A program made the translations under genes and the position numbers. A stretch of DNA of 64,000 nucleotides, taken from Leptidea sinapis (taxonomy: Eukaryota > Arthropoda > Insecta > Lepidoptera > Pieridae). The first letter of the stretch is position 1; every line of letters begins with the position of its first letter. The DNA lies in contig NC_066273.1 in assembly GCF_905404315.1 (NCBI RefSeq), positions 1,860,001 to 1,924,000 of the forward strand. The letters run 5' to 3'. Positions 1-11,128 of this stretch are shown here, in pieces. The notes beneath the pieces are model-generated. The model had not been told where the DNA came from and did no database searches. It saw only the letters and a program-made list of their open reading frames with translations.

Positions 1-366
1 AACTGAGTGGGTTGAAACGAGAGAGTTAATTGTAACAAGTTTTTTATATTTAGTCTTATATAATATTTTCGTAATTGAAATGGAAGTTTATATATTCTTG
101 TATAAACAAGAATGTGTATTTGAGTAATCAAGTGTACTTTTATTAAAGTGTTTACGAAAGCCTTTAACGTAGCGCTTATTAACAAACTCCAAGGCCGTGT
201 TATGTCTCTATTCCTACTTAAGTGGTCTGATAAAATTATTAAAATATTACTCGAGACTTATTTCAAAAAAATTAACTTGAATTAAGAAAAACATGAAACT
301 TATTTAGCGTTTAACTACTATATAACATAATAATTTAACGTTTTATCAAAACTTTACAATTTTTTT
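1..366. other. unassigned AT-rich stretch
   Basis: No coding signal, tRNA-like box, terminal repeat or match to the other repeats of the window was seen here. Confidence 0.5.
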
Positions 367-618
367 GCCAGGGAGGCTTCTTTGCACAAGATGCCGGCTT
401 TTTCCGCCGTGAAGCAGTAATGTGTGATCATTATCGTGTTTCGGTCTGAAGGGCGCCGTAGCTAGTGAAATTACTGGGCAAATGAGACAATTGTAATGCC
501 GCTCAGAATTTTTGAGTTTTTCAAGAATCCTGAGTGGCACTGCATTGTAATGGGGCGGGCGTATCAATTACCATTAGCTCAACGTCCTGCTCGTCTCGTC
601 CCGTAGTGTCATAAAAAT
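367..618 (+). repeat. Rep-A copy 1 (internally deleted)
   Basis: Rep-A is oriented here so that it starts with a GGAGGCTCCTTTGCAC-like head and ends with CGTCTCGTCCC plus a short A-rich tail. This copy lacks the segment with the GGTACC site after the head and lacks the GAGAC...GTCTC hairpin region. It keeps the head, the GGGCGCCGTAGCTAGTG block and the tail. The reading frames over it are weak and shared by other Rep-A copies, so they are not separate genes. The class of the element is not known from the sequence. Confidence 0.85.
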
Positions 619-783
619 TGGCTAAGATTTGTTATTCTACATGAAAAATGCACCTAAAGCCCAACCACACGGCTTAGCGTTAGGGGTTGTAACGTCCTCC
701 TAAAAAAACCAGCCTACTTTGAACCCCCGACTGAACGTGCGGGTAACTTAAAACTCTGCTTCAACCAATTCGACACGTATTTT

Positions 784-1195
784 GCTCTCTCTTGTCAGGG
801 TAGGCAGAGACAATAGAATGCCACTTGCTTCTATCCTTACAAATCTCACGAACTTCCTTTACGTTCATCTCTACTCTTTTTGTACATGCTCGCCGGTTAC
901 GGGTGCTTCGGACGTTTCTACGAATGTTCTACGAGGTCTCCCACGACCGACTTGCCCACACACACTTGCCTTATATGTTTGATAAGTCATTATTTCTTCA
1001 CTCGTTTGCTCCACGTGTCCAAACCATTTCAGCATTATTTTCTCAGTCCTAGTCACAACATCTTCTTTCAGACCACAGCGCCCTTGTATTACCGCATTCG
1101 GGATTCTATCAATCAGTCTCACCCCGAGAGACACATACACCGTAAATCCTGGTAGAGTCTTGTACAACTCTCAGGCTCAGAGAATAAAATTTGGT
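784..1195 (-). mobile_element. LINE-E fragment, reverse transcriptase C-terminus and 3' end
   Basis: The minus strand encodes a degenerate C-terminal part of a non-LTR retrotransposon polyprotein. Readable pieces are RLIDRIPNAVIQGRCGLKED, EKIMLKWFGHVEQ and VGRGRPRRTFVE in order. The WFGHVER and GRGRPRRSF-type motifs are typical of the end of a lepidopteran LINE ORF2. The 3' end (low coordinate) has the same LPTPTG-like ending as the copy at 53.5 kb. Stops and frame breaks make it a relic. The clade cannot be fixed from this piece. Confidence 0.75.
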
Positions 1196-1268
1196 ACAAA
1201 TTAAATTTGAATATTATATATACCCAGAAGTTAGGGATATCACTTAAAAATGACAAACTGTTAATAAA
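1180..1268 (+). repeat. tRNA-element-2 tail fragment
   Basis: Only the 3' tail is present: a CCCAGAAGTTAGGGATATCA block followed by an ACAAACTGTT-like end. The same tail follows the tRNA-like domains at 15.2, 52.4 and 55.2 kb. No A or B box is left in this copy. Confidence 0.6.
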
Positions 1269-1595
1269 AGTTAATACTTTGTCTAATCGCCTACTGTACA
1301 ACAATGTATGTTGAATGAAACTACAGCAGTATTAATCTAAATGATGGTACTACGGACAAGGCAACAAATTAAAATGGATGTTTCGACCGAGTTAGCTTAC
1401 CGAGAAAGGTGCGGTCTGATCGATCTTACTTTGACGCCAAGGCTTTTAGACGTCTTTAGGAAATTGTGTGGAAATGTTCAGCCCAGTTTTACTGCTTCCT
1501 TATATAATAGAGTATGTATCACGAAAAGTTAACACAACAGATAATAAATGGTGACAGGCCATTATGCGTCACAGCAACAAAATCCGTTTAATTTT
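1269..1595. other. unassigned stretch
   Basis: A 63-codon frame at 1341-1532 (+) has no recognisable domain, no splice context and no poly(A) signal nearby. I do not call it a gene. Confidence 0.4.
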
Positions 1596-1790
1596 TATTT
1601 TTATGGAAGACGTGGACCGTATGGATCACCTGAGGCTATTTAATCACCCCGACCCACTTTCTCTTGCAGCACCAGAGAATGATGACAGGAGCACTGCCGG
1701 CCTCTTAGAAAAGTGTACGTGCTTTCATTTGTAGGTAACCATTGGACACAAGGAAGCTCATTCCTTAGCTTAGTTATAATTTACAATTTT
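1596..1790 (-). mobile_element. LINE-J 3' fragment, old copy
   Basis: Read on the minus strand, it follows the end of the LINE-J ORF and its 3' UTR as seen at 44.4 kb: a GAATGAGCTTCCTTGTG-like block, the glycine/asparagine-rich end of the protein, a GCCGGCAGTGCTCCTGTCAT block and an A-rich end. Many substitutions make it one of the oldest copies here. Confidence 0.6.
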
Positions 1791-2214
1791 CAATCATGTT
1801 AAACTTATTTAAACGAAATTTTTTTAAACGAGGCGGATTAATACATTTACGTAGGACCCTACGCTAGATAGAACATTGAATGTGGAACTTAACCACTTTT
1901 ACCTCTCTTTTACTTAAATAGAAGAGGTTACAATGCTACAATACCCACTAAAATCTCCTCGAATCTCGCCGAGCTTTTTTGCAGGGAATTTCACCGGAGA
2001 ACCTCTGGGAATGTAGAGCACAGATGACCCATTCTCGGCTTTCAGTCGGGGCTCATTAACCATGGATTAGTAATTTCAATAGCTATATCGACCTTCAGCC
2101 CAAAAACAAATAGTGCTTACATATCTACTACTGCTTGAGAGAACAAGGTACCACCGTCACCCATATAGCTTCCCACTGATGATAAAATGATGTAAATGAT
2201 AAAAGTTGTTCGGG
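1791..2214. other. unassigned stretch
   Basis: No supported gene or repeat boundary. GC is slightly higher near 1970-2060, but no splice-bounded frame was found. Confidence 0.4.
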
Positions 2215-2475
2215 TTGATACGAGCCACCGCATTCCACCACCGGAGATTACGACAAAATGCGAAATTCCACTCGCATCAAATTGACGTTGGGTATTCTAC
2301 AACTGCGCGTTTTACAAAAACTTCTTGCCTCGAACAGCCATTTTGTACAATCAATTACTGCAGTTTTCCCAAACCTCAACCAGCACGTTGCTGTTGAACG
2401 TGCTGGTTGCCTCAGTATTACCCATCACGCGAGGCCTCTTGAACGTTTGCTCCCTCTTTAAATGTAAATAAAAAT
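2215..2475 (+). mobile_element. LINE-J-like C-terminal fragment
   Basis: In frame +1 the stretch reads like the end of a Jockey/CR1-type ORF2. FHSHQIDVGYSTTARFTKT aligns with YHPHHLDVWRSSTVRFSRS near the end of the intact LINE-J frame at 44.5 kb. A frameshift then moves the continuation (TAILYNQL-like, related to TTKLWNEL) to another frame. It ends at a TAAATGTAAATAAAAATAAA tail. A perfect 13-bp hairpin lies inside at 2377-2409. Confidence 0.65.
2377..2409. repeat. perfect 13-bp stem-loop
   Basis: CAACCAGCACGTT at 2377-2389 pairs perfectly with AACGTGCTGGTTG at 2397-2409, leaving a 7-nt loop. It sits in a LINE remnant where no such palindrome is expected, so a local template switch is one explanation. 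Confidence 0.8.
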
Positions 2476-4066
2476 AAAAGATCAACTGTAAAACTGTGTT
2501 GTCGAAAAATTTAGTTCATACGTATTATGATGGCTAAGTATGGCATGAACAATTATTACCAAATACACTATTACTGCTACGTCCTGGCGTCCCACAAGGA
2601 TCGTAACTTGGACCGATTTATTAAAGTATCTAAACCGACTTGTACTTGACTTGACTATTTTTATTTCCACTGTTAACGCAATCATTTGCATATAACATAA
2701 CATTTATGATGGTATCAAACCCTATTAGCACATCATAAGTGACAAAGTATGGTTGTAGAGACACAATGAGTTGTCACATTAATAATGTATCTAGTATTGT
2801 TTGAAGCATTGTTCCTCTCAATGCCGTCTGTAATGGCCAGGTTTAATTAAAATTTTATAACGTCGCGTTCAATGTAAAGAGTATTTTAAACAGTTTTAAA
2901 ATTATCAATTATATTTATTATAGCAGTATATATGTATATTTAGGCTATTTTTATCATTTTAATTCAATTTTTTAACCCAGGAGACACCGGCATGGAGTAA
3001 AGCGGAGTAGTAAAGCCTATTCAGTCCTCACCACGTACGAAAGCGAAGAAATTAAAATATTATGTATGACGCTCACCAACTCTCATTGTGCCATCTTGAT
3101 CGACCAAAAAGTAAGACCTAAAAAAATTTATAATAGTTTTAATGTTGTCTATATTTCACACACAAAGCATTCAAAACGAATCAATACAAATAAATAAAGA
3201 ATATAAATAAATAAAGAATGCAAATTTTCTGGTTATAGATTAAAATGGAAATTACCCGATGTGATGATAATAAATATTAGTTGAAGCGGCATAGCGTTAA
3301 TTTTAGCTTTCCTAGATTCGGTTCAGCAATAACACCAAATATGTATTATGCAGAACTTTAAACAATGACGCAGAGGCTCACCTAAAACAGCTTGGTAACA
3401 ACCGTCATGATTTGCTCTATGAGCCATTTCTCCCTCAATTTTCATAAATATTTGCTTGAAAAGAAAAACAGTTCCCCGCCAAATGATCTACTAATTAGGA
3501 TACAGAAATGACGACAAGGATTAATAACCTTGATAATATAAACTTATCCTACAGTACACCATTTATTGTATCCCTTAATATATCTCCATCATGAAATGGC
3601 AAACCCGTACTTTAAATTCTGACAAGGGTTTTAATAACAGAAGTACAATCAGGAAGTTTCAATGCAAGCACTGCGTAAAGCTTTTGAAACATTAAATAAT
3701 TTTTAAGCCCACAATAATGATGTCCTTTCTCAAACTGATATTTCCGTGGCGAGAAGAAACCACAGCACCGGCATTAATTATGGACATTACCCGACTGTTT
3801 ACTGCTAGCAGATTATTTATATCACCCAGAATAAATTATTAGTGTCCATATCAAAGGTTCTATACCAGGGGTTCACAGTCATTGTTCTGCATTAAATATA
3901 GTATAATTTGGGTGATGGAAGGTAATCATAAAAACGGTGACTTCTTCTAACAACTGACAGTATAAAGACTGTCAGTTCTTAAAAGAATCAACCTCATTTT
4001 TGGAATGTTTAAATTTATTATCAGGCACTCTGATGCTGATGCAAATTATAACGATAATTGCCTTTT
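2476..4066. other. unassigned AT-rich stretch with one perfect hairpin
   Basis: No gene found. At 3952-3977, AACTGACAGT and ACTGTCAGTT form a perfect 10-bp stem with a 6-nt loop. A CCAGGTTTAATTAA-like piece near 2838 resembles part of the Rep-G repeat, but it is too short to call. Confidence 0.45.
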
Positions 4067-4093
4067 GCCAGTGGTATATAGTAGAGGTCAGTG
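4067..4093 (-). mobile_element. solo terminus of a CACTGACC-type MITE
   Basis: GCCAGTGGTATATAGTAGAG followed by GTCAGTG is the same terminal sequence as the right end of the MITE at 11129-11511. It stands alone, with no matching body on its left, and lies 4 bp from the left end of the next copy. Confidence 0.65.
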
Positions 4094-4097
4094 CGAC

Positions 4098-4531
4098 CAC
4101 TGACCTCATATCACTGGACTGGCGACTGTCAAAATGCTTTTGTGCCTGTTTGATATTCGCCATTTTGGCGCTGTTGAACATGTAGCGAGAGTCTGTGGTA
4201 CTAAAACTAGTGAAGACAACCTCAGCAAAAATCGATGGTGTATGATGTGTGATGTGATGATGTGATCGAACATGGCGGGAAACTACTTATAAAAACAAAT
4301 TGTGTTCTTTATTACGTTGATTCATGAAGTATAAATAACACAGAAAACGAACAAAATTAATTCAAAATGCAAAAATACTTCAGAGTATTGTACGTTCCTT
4401 CGCAGCCATTTGTATTATACATCAAAATTAATTCTCTGGACGCTCGCGAGTGGCGCTTCAAATAGGCACAAAAAATTTGCTGTCAAACAAACGGAACAAC
4501 CTGTCCAGTGCTCTATAGTTAGAGGTCAGTG
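4098..4531 (-). mobile_element. hAT-like MITE, CACTGACC family
   Basis: It is 434 bp with no coding capacity. The left end reads CACTGACCTCATATCACTGG and the right end, reverse complemented, begins CACTGACCTCTAACTATAGA, so the ends are inverted repeats. Internal blocks (TCTGGACGCTCGCGAGTGGC, GCCATTTTGGCG) are shared in inverted order with the copy at 11.1 kb. No 8-bp target duplication is visible, unlike the other copy, which fits with rearrangement at its left side. Confidence 0.75.
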
Positions 4532-5024
4532 CTTTCGATAGATATTAGGTACTTTAAATGTATTTCCTATAATGACCCCAGTATCATAATAATATCATTT
4601 ACCGCTGTTTATCAATGGTACTAAATGAACAATAATCAGAACTTTATTTAATTAACTAGGCCTAGCAAATTTTTTGAATTTCCAATACTGGATATGCGGG
4701 ATTGGTAATTAAATTCAAATCCAATAAAATTTATCCGTTCATTTGCGGATCGGCTTTAAGGTCATCTGTTAGTATTTAGGTTGAAGTGACATTTATTGCT
4801 GCACACATGAACGTGCTAGGCGCGGTTTTATTATAGCATTTGTTTTAGTTTAGCAAAACAGCAAATAAATCTTTGGCCTAAATGCTGATCGCTAGTTCTA
4901 AAATGCTATTTATGCTGTATTATGTTAATGATTCATCTAGTTGCTTTATGCTAGTTAGTTTTGTGTACTAACTTTAGCGGATTTATTTAGACAAATAAAA
5001 CATTTATTTACACACACACAAATA
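4532..5024. other. unassigned AT-rich stretch
   Basis: No gene or clear repeat boundary. A short AC run is near 5012. Confidence 0.4.
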
Positions 5025-5330
5025 ACAAAAAGCGCCCAAGTGCGATTCGGGCTCGCCCATGAAGGGTTCCGTAGCAACAAGTAATATTGATTGAAAGGTA
5101 AATTGCTTCAATCAGGTAGATTTACCACTTTGGAAGTGTCTCTCGCGCAAACTATTCAGTTTAAAAAATGATATTAGAAACCTCAATATCATTTTAAACA
5201 CCCTTTATCTGTAACTACGAAGTAAGATCCTAGCCCTTCGGCTTATTACGCATCTTGTTCTTTGCTTATCATAAAAGTAGCATGGATCGACAAGTGCATT
5301 AATCTTACCCAATGTTACAATTTTGAGTAC
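5025..5330. repeat. dispersed repeat with AAGGGTTCCGTAGC block
   Basis: AAGTGCGATTCGGGCTCGCC followed by AAGGGTTCCGTAGC is a block I recognise as common in insect interspersed repeats. A shorter match (AGGGTTCCGTAGCCC) is at 54617. I cannot place its ends or class. Confidence 0.4.
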
Positions 5331-5480
5331 TTTGGGTACCTTCAAAAAAAGTGCGTACACCTTTTTTAAAGGCCGGCAACGCCCCTGTGATTCTTTTGTT
5401 GCAAGAGAATGTGGGCAGCGGTGATCACTTAACTAACACCAGGCGACCCGTACGCTCGTTTGTCCTCCTTTCGAATAAAA
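5331..5480 (+). mobile_element. LINE-J 3' fragment
   Basis: It begins at the block encoding the MGTFKKSAYTF segment (GGGTACCTTCAAAAAAAGTG), runs through GGCCGGCAACGCCCCTGTGA and ends TCGAATAAAAAAAAAA. The 5' part is absent, as expected for target-primed reverse transcription that stopped early. Confidence 0.8.
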
Positions 5481-6206
5481 AAAAAATTACTAAAAAATTA
5501 TTATGACTCATTTAAACGATCGTATAAAAGATGTTATCTTATTAAATTAACATCCGTAAACCGACTTTACAAATAACCAATTTTTAAATCATCATTTATC
5601 AGTGTTTAAGAATTTCTAATACTTATATCATTATCCAGTCTGAGATTGAAGTTGGCACAGGCACTTTACAGGATGTAACCATTAAGTGTAACCAGGCGAT
5701 TATTTCGTTACTATAAACTGATATCGAAAGAATGTTACCAAATCAGTAAAATGGCGTGACTTTTTAAAAATCCAACGAGTCGTATCCAAAATTTTGATAT
5801 TAAAAATTTCCATACATTTAGTATGAGATTAGTAGAAAGGTTTTAGTGTCCTTACATTTTAAAAATAATTTTAGCCTATTTCTGATATTAAAGGAAACTG
5901 TTTATTAACCTAATTAAGTTATAAAAGTCATTTAATTGAATAATATTTATTTGTTAGTAAGTAAAACATTTTGTATTCAAAGTAGATGTTCGAATTGATG
6001 TCCTTGTTGTGCAATCTATCTATTAATCGGATACAAAATGTACCTATGGGAGTGTTTAATATCGAAATTTGGGTAACTTCTCTTTTGATTTAAAAAAAGT
6101 TATAGATATAGTTTTACTGATTAGAAAACGTACTTTCGAGATCAGTTTAAAGTTTTTTGATATCTGTAATAGTTTCGGAGTAATCGACTCGTCATATTAT
6201 ATTATA
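5481..6206. other. unassigned AT-rich stretch
   Basis: Very AT-rich with long A/T runs; no gene, tRNA-like box or terminal repeat was seen. Confidence 0.45.
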
Positions 6207-6558
6207 TCACGGGGAGTGTTCCGAAGAGCTTTTTAACCTGATTCCTGCCGCCGAATTCCGCCTTCGCACGACACGCCACAAGTTAGGATATCATCCTCAC
6301 CATCTGGATGTGTGGCGGTCCTCCACAGTGCGGTTTTCAAGGAGCTTTCTTCCACGTACTACAAAGCTGTGGAATGAGCTTCCTTGTGCGGTGTTTCCGG
6401 GACGATACGACATGGGTACCTTCAAAAAAAGTGCGTACACCTTCCTTTAAGGCCGGCAACGCTCTTGTGATTCCTCTGTTGTTGCAAGAGATTGTGGGCG
6501 GCGGTGGTCTCTTAACAGGTGACCGCTTGTTTGTCCTCCTATTTCATAAAAAAATATT
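6207..6558 (+). mobile_element. LINE-J fragment, ORF2 C-terminus and 3' UTR
   Basis: Encodes ECSEELFNLIPAAEF-like, then LRTTRHKLGYHPHHLDVWRS, then STVRFSRSFLPRTTKLWNEL-like sequence, nearly identical to the C-terminus of the intact LINE-J frame. It continues into the 3' UTR with GGTGACC and the TTTGTCCTCCTATTTCATAA end. It is 5'-truncated. Confidence 0.85.
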
Positions 6559-6559
6559 A

Positions 6560-6958
6560 TGTGTCGCATTTTACGAGGAGAGGTTGATGCTCTAGATCTT
6601 CATGAGCAATTGTGTCGAATACGAGTCCCTAAATTTAATAATCTTCGCCCACGGAAAAATAATCTTCTCGTGTCCCCCTTCTCGTGTTCTTCGCACAGTT
6701 GCCCGAGCAGTGGCACCTATACCGCGTTCATTGGCATCTTTCAACGCGCTCTTGGACAAGAATGCTCAATGGGATCCATACAATGATGGGTGGACTAGCT
6801 TCTGAAATACTTAGGTACGCGGAGATCATTGATATTGCATAATGGTTACAATTATTCTTTAATATTCCTTTTTTGTTTGTAATTTTTCCTTTTAGTGTTT
6901 CGTCTAATTAGTGAAGTGGCACTGCCGTGGTAATTAGCAATAAATAAATAAATATTTA
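6560..6958 (+). mobile_element. LINE fragment of a further family, C-terminus and AATA tail
   Basis: The frame gives LHEQLCRIRVPKFNNLRPRK, then VARAVAPIPRSLASFNALLD and a WDPYNDGWTSF end. This matches the general form of the last part of some insect non-LTR ORF2 proteins (basic RK block, PIPRSL, then an aromatic end). One frameshift separates the parts. It ends in an AATAAATAAATAAAT tail. It lies directly after a LINE-J copy, so one may have landed in the tail of the other. Confidence 0.5.
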
Positions 6959-8100
6959 ACGAGTACACCCTGTATATTTATTCCAAAGCTTTATTCTTCT
7001 TTGAACAGTATAATAGATCTCTGTGAGTTCTCTTACCGTTGGGATTTGAATGTCAGTAAAAAGATATCCGTGCGTAAACATAGCTTTCTTAATTGGTACT
7101 GTTTTGTTCTTGCAACAAAGGAATTCTAGCTCTGTCGCCGCTCGCGATAAAATGCTCTGAACCATCAACTCCTTTTTACACCCTCTGTCGTAAAATTACT
7201 CTGGGACAACAATTTATTAAGATACTTAATATGTAATATGTGTATTTTAAATAAAATATAAAGCCTAAAACCAAAATCAATACATCGCTAAGTTAATTTC
7301 AATAAATTGATTTTATACAAAAGGAATTTAGACAAATGGTTTACTTTATTTTCGGTGTTGCTAGACAACTTATTTTATTACCCAAAAAACAGTTCGATGA
7401 TTCACCGGAATGAATCAGAACTGGAAACCCAGATCAGTTTTCGTTAAGAAGCCATATTTCCTAATACATCCTCGCCGCACCTCTTAATTAACTTTATCGT
7501 ATTTACCTGACAACTTGACTGATTAATAAAAATGAATAGAGGTCTTGAAAAATATTTTAATTGACTCAAGATGGAATTATAAAATATGTGTTTACTAAAA
7601 CTTGGTTGGTTTCATTCTCACTTAAGATTTTTCTTTAATATATTTCCAATCTCTCGGTTTCCTCAGTCAGATTTTGATTAATCAATTGCGGGTTCGATTC
7701 CAAGAGGTTATTAATATCTTCATCAGTTAATTGGTAGCTGGTTGCCAGTAGGTACCACAGGCACCAGCGAACCACAACCAAAAATTGTATGTAGTCTTGG
7801 CTGTAGTTGAGAAATACCAAAATTTTGTAAAAAAACTGCAAAAATATTAATTAGTATTTCATTAAAACGCTTGCAATCCGTATCGTCGTTTAATTTACTT
7901 ATTGCTTTTTTTGATTTTGCATTTCCCAGAAACATTTCACATGATAATTAAATTAGATTACTACAAACTGTTAGCTTTAGCCAAGATAGTTATTGATGCC
8001 AAATCGAATGGCACAATAGACAACACGAGTGTTACAATCGCTAATTACATACGTACAATACTTTTACGATCATAAAATAAATAAAACTATATTTATTTAG
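6959..8100. other. unassigned stretch with a possible relic frame at 7635-7841
   Basis: The minus-strand frame at 7635-7841 ends with SYQLTDEDINNLLESNPQLI and an acidic tail. An LTDEDI-type acidic helix occurs near the end of some pogo/jerky-type proteins, but this is only a resemblance and no DDE motif is present. Elsewhere nothing supported. Confidence 0.25.
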
Positions 8101-8117
8101 TTGCTGATAAAGTTAAA

Positions 8118-8203
8118 AATGGCGCGCATGTTGGGCGCTATCTACTGCGCATGCGCAATGTCAGCCATCAACATTGCGCGGGCCTGTGCGCTATTTTAAA
8201 TGG
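8118..8203. promoter_or_regulatory. GC-rich patch with NRF-1/EWG-type site
   Basis: In otherwise AT-rich DNA this patch has several GCGC steps. TGCGCATGCGCA at 8146-8157 matches the palindromic NRF-1 / Erect wing consensus YGCGCAYGCGCR exactly. In animals such sites sit close to promoters of broadly expressed genes. A 29-codon frame starts at 8151 but I do not call it coding. A promoter here is inference. Confidence 0.35.
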
Positions 8204-10250
8204 AAAGCTTACGCCATTGTTCTCACACAAAATACAATGAAATTAAGTGATAATCATACTCTCGTCAAAGTAGGTGTAAATACTACGTAAGGCGGGACTA
8301 CCTAAGTAAAAAATGAAATTTTAGTATGAAACATGCAGTAACATTTGACTTGAGTATGAAATAGTAATAACAATAATTGGCGACGAAGTATAGTCCGGCT
8401 AAGTTTGAAAGCGAACAGTTGCTTATAATGTAGTAAATTTCGGTTTACTCCGTTTTTTAAACGATTGTAGCCGTCATCTGTCAATATATCAATCATTGCA
8501 CGTTTCATACAATCGCTTTTTTCTTAGAGTTTCGCTAGGCTGACTCTCGTAGCCAATGCCACGAAACTTAAAAAAAAAGGTTTTAACTGTTGACTCATTT
8601 GAAAATGATCACTGCGGCGCGGCGTTTCGAATTTATCGAGTCAGAAAAAAGTAGTTCATACTATAAGTGATAAGTTCAGCAATTCTATTCAGCGATATCT
8701 CAAACAATACAAAACAAATACGGCTTTGTAGGTAGAAAGACATTAGAAAGAGGGTCGGGCCGTCTCGGATTTTATCTGCTGGGTTAAGGTCACAATAAAA
8801 CCTCTTTTGTCTTCCATTTCCATGTTTTTCTTTTCACACAAACATTCTTTATTGTATGAGAGGCGAACCAACTGTAGGGGTCAATTGATGGAGAACTAAC
8901 AATGGTGAAATTAAAATTGACTTGAGATTTAAATTGAGGAAACAGCTCTTGTTTTTTATTTTAAATGAATCGAGTTAACAAGTTTTGATTGTCGTTGAAA
9001 TGAGTTAACATTAAGTGTTCACTTTATTTTACGATAGATATTTAATGCAAGAAAATGCTTTATTATTTATTTATTAAGAATAATATTTAGATTTTGATAA
9101 ATATACATTGGCTTCCAAAGCCGTCTAGATGGTTTGACTGAGGATCGTACAATCTCACTATATTATTTAATAATTATATGTTTTTTTAGTAAATTATGTA
9201 ACAAAAAATGAACATTTTAGCAACAAATACTTTTCAGTAGATATTTTATTGACATAATTTTAAATTTATTTCTATTAGGCTCTATTTTTATTTCGAAAAC
9301 TTCTTTAGCGGCGTTGAGCACTTTTCTTGCGATGGGTATAAAATGTAAAACTCTCGTCAGGACATATGTTCTGATTGAAATAAAGGACTGTCGTTGAAAT
9401 TATAGATGAAAGTTAGTTTTTATGAGAGATAAACTTAAAATTAATAATTAAAATTTATCTAAAATAATTGTAATAATTCTGAAGTTTTAATTTTTTTATG
9501 TAATATAAATTGTCGTCTTCTTGCACGAATTAAACTACATAAATGCTAGTACTTTTAATCTGATAAATAAAGCAATTCGTGCGAAATTATTCCGTAACAA
9601 TTCCAAAATATTCAAAAAAGTACAACAACCCGAGTGCAACCCGTATTTTTTAATTTTTTTTATAGATTAGAAAAGAGGATCGCATGTGCTCATAATCCCA
9701 GTAAGTGATATAAAATAATATAAAAAAATCTCTTCAGATATAACGACTTATATTGTTTCTCCTAAAAATTGCTTTTTTAATTTCCAATAACCGTTTTAAA
9801 TGATCTAATATTGTTGGAATCAATTCAAGTCAACGATGTAATAAAATTGAAAGACCGTTTGAGTCATTTGGGATTTTTTACATAGAAAGTAGATATAACA
9901 CGTGTAATATTATTTAATATTAATGCTAATGTGGGATCCAAGTGGCAAGGGTTAGGCTACCTTCATTAAATTAAGATGTTAAGCCATGCGCATATTGATA
10001 TTTTTATGATAAACTTGATTTGGTATCTTCAGGTATGTTCACCTATGAACTTGGGAATTTTGTAACAGGCTCATTATACAGAGGAAATTAAATGTCATAG
10101 TTAAAAATTGTTGATCTTGATAAAAATAGGAGTGTGGTATTTATATAACTTATTACTTATTCTTTAAACTTTTCATTTAAAAGGTTTGATTCTTTTTGTA
10201 TATATTATCAATGTTTTAATAAATTCGGATAGTGACAGTTGGCACACGAC
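8204..10250. other. unassigned AT-rich stretch
   Basis: Two kilobases with no supported gene or repeat. A/T runs dominate from 9040 to 9780. Confidence 0.45.
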
Positions 10251-10253
10251 TAA

Positions 10254-10515
10254 CGGCCGTTCCCAATATACTATCTACAGAGAGAGATAAATTACTACCT
10301 TTTACTGTCAGTAATTAGCTGTCAATAATCTGAATGTCTCCCAAGATACCCGATAAGTTATTCTTATTCGCTGGTAAGCTATACGTCGTCCCATTGACAT
10401 ACAGCGTGTACGGATAAGGTGAGTTACCGTCGATAAGTTTTTTGGGACAGAAAAGTCAACGATAGATACGATTTTTATCTTAAGTAAGAGATATACTGAA
10501 TATTGGGAACGGCCG
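10254..10515. mobile_element. PIF/Harbinger-like MITE
   Basis: CGGCCGTTCCCAATAT at the left end is repeated in inverted form (ATATTGGGAACGGCCG) at the right end. TAA stands directly outside both ends (10251-10253 and 10516-10518), which fits the TWA target duplication of PIF/Harbinger elements. It is 262 bp and has no coding frame. TA-type (Tc1) duplication is a weaker alternative. Confidence 0.75.
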
Positions 10516-10516
10516 T

Positions 10517-10562
10517 AAGCTTACATTGTCTTTAAGCACACTTTTGCCGTTCCGCTATCGAC
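10517..10562 (+). repeat. short dispersed block shared with 34.9 kb
   Basis: TTGTCTTTAAGCACACTTTT followed by GCCGTTCCGCTATC is present in inverted orientation at about 34875-34930. It starts directly next to the MITE above. The class is unknown. Confidence 0.5.
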
Positions 10563-11128
10563 TGCGAATGATATGTGTGTTGATATTAGGGATGCATTGT
10601 CATAAATTATATAATTCATTGAATGTTAATTTGAGACAATATCAAAACAAGGAACATTAGACTATATATAAGATATTTACTTGTTTACGTCATATAATTT
10701 TCAAATGTCAGACGATAAATTTCATACGGTAATGATTGCATATCAAGGTTATATATACTACGTACTTTAGAAGCACTTCCGAACAAATTATAGGGCGCTA
10801 CTCATAACTGCCCTTTGATATTCACATTCATTCAATATTTATATGTAAGTTGCCAGTTGTTAGCACGAAGACTCGTCGTCACTACTTAAATCGATTATTA
10901 AGCGTGTTTAAAAAATAAAATGTTGAACTTAGTGGTGAAAAATCACTATCTTGTAAAAAGCAGTATCTCATACAAATGAAGGCAATTATAAACAAAACCC
11001 GGCGCTCAAATGCGTGGTGTTACTACAAACGCTTATCATAGACTAAGTGAGTTGACTACAGTTAGCCACAACTTGTGTTACAAACAGTCACTTTGAAATG
11101 TCTTCACTAGTACATAGTACATATTACC
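10563..11128. other. unassigned stretch
   Basis: No gene or repeat boundary supported. Confidence 0.4.

Noticed and set aside
6308..6595. Frames beginning MCGGPPQCGFQGAFF at 6.3, 28.1, 44.4 and 56.5 kb
   Set aside because: Alternative frame of the LINE-J C-terminus, recurring because the copies are similar.
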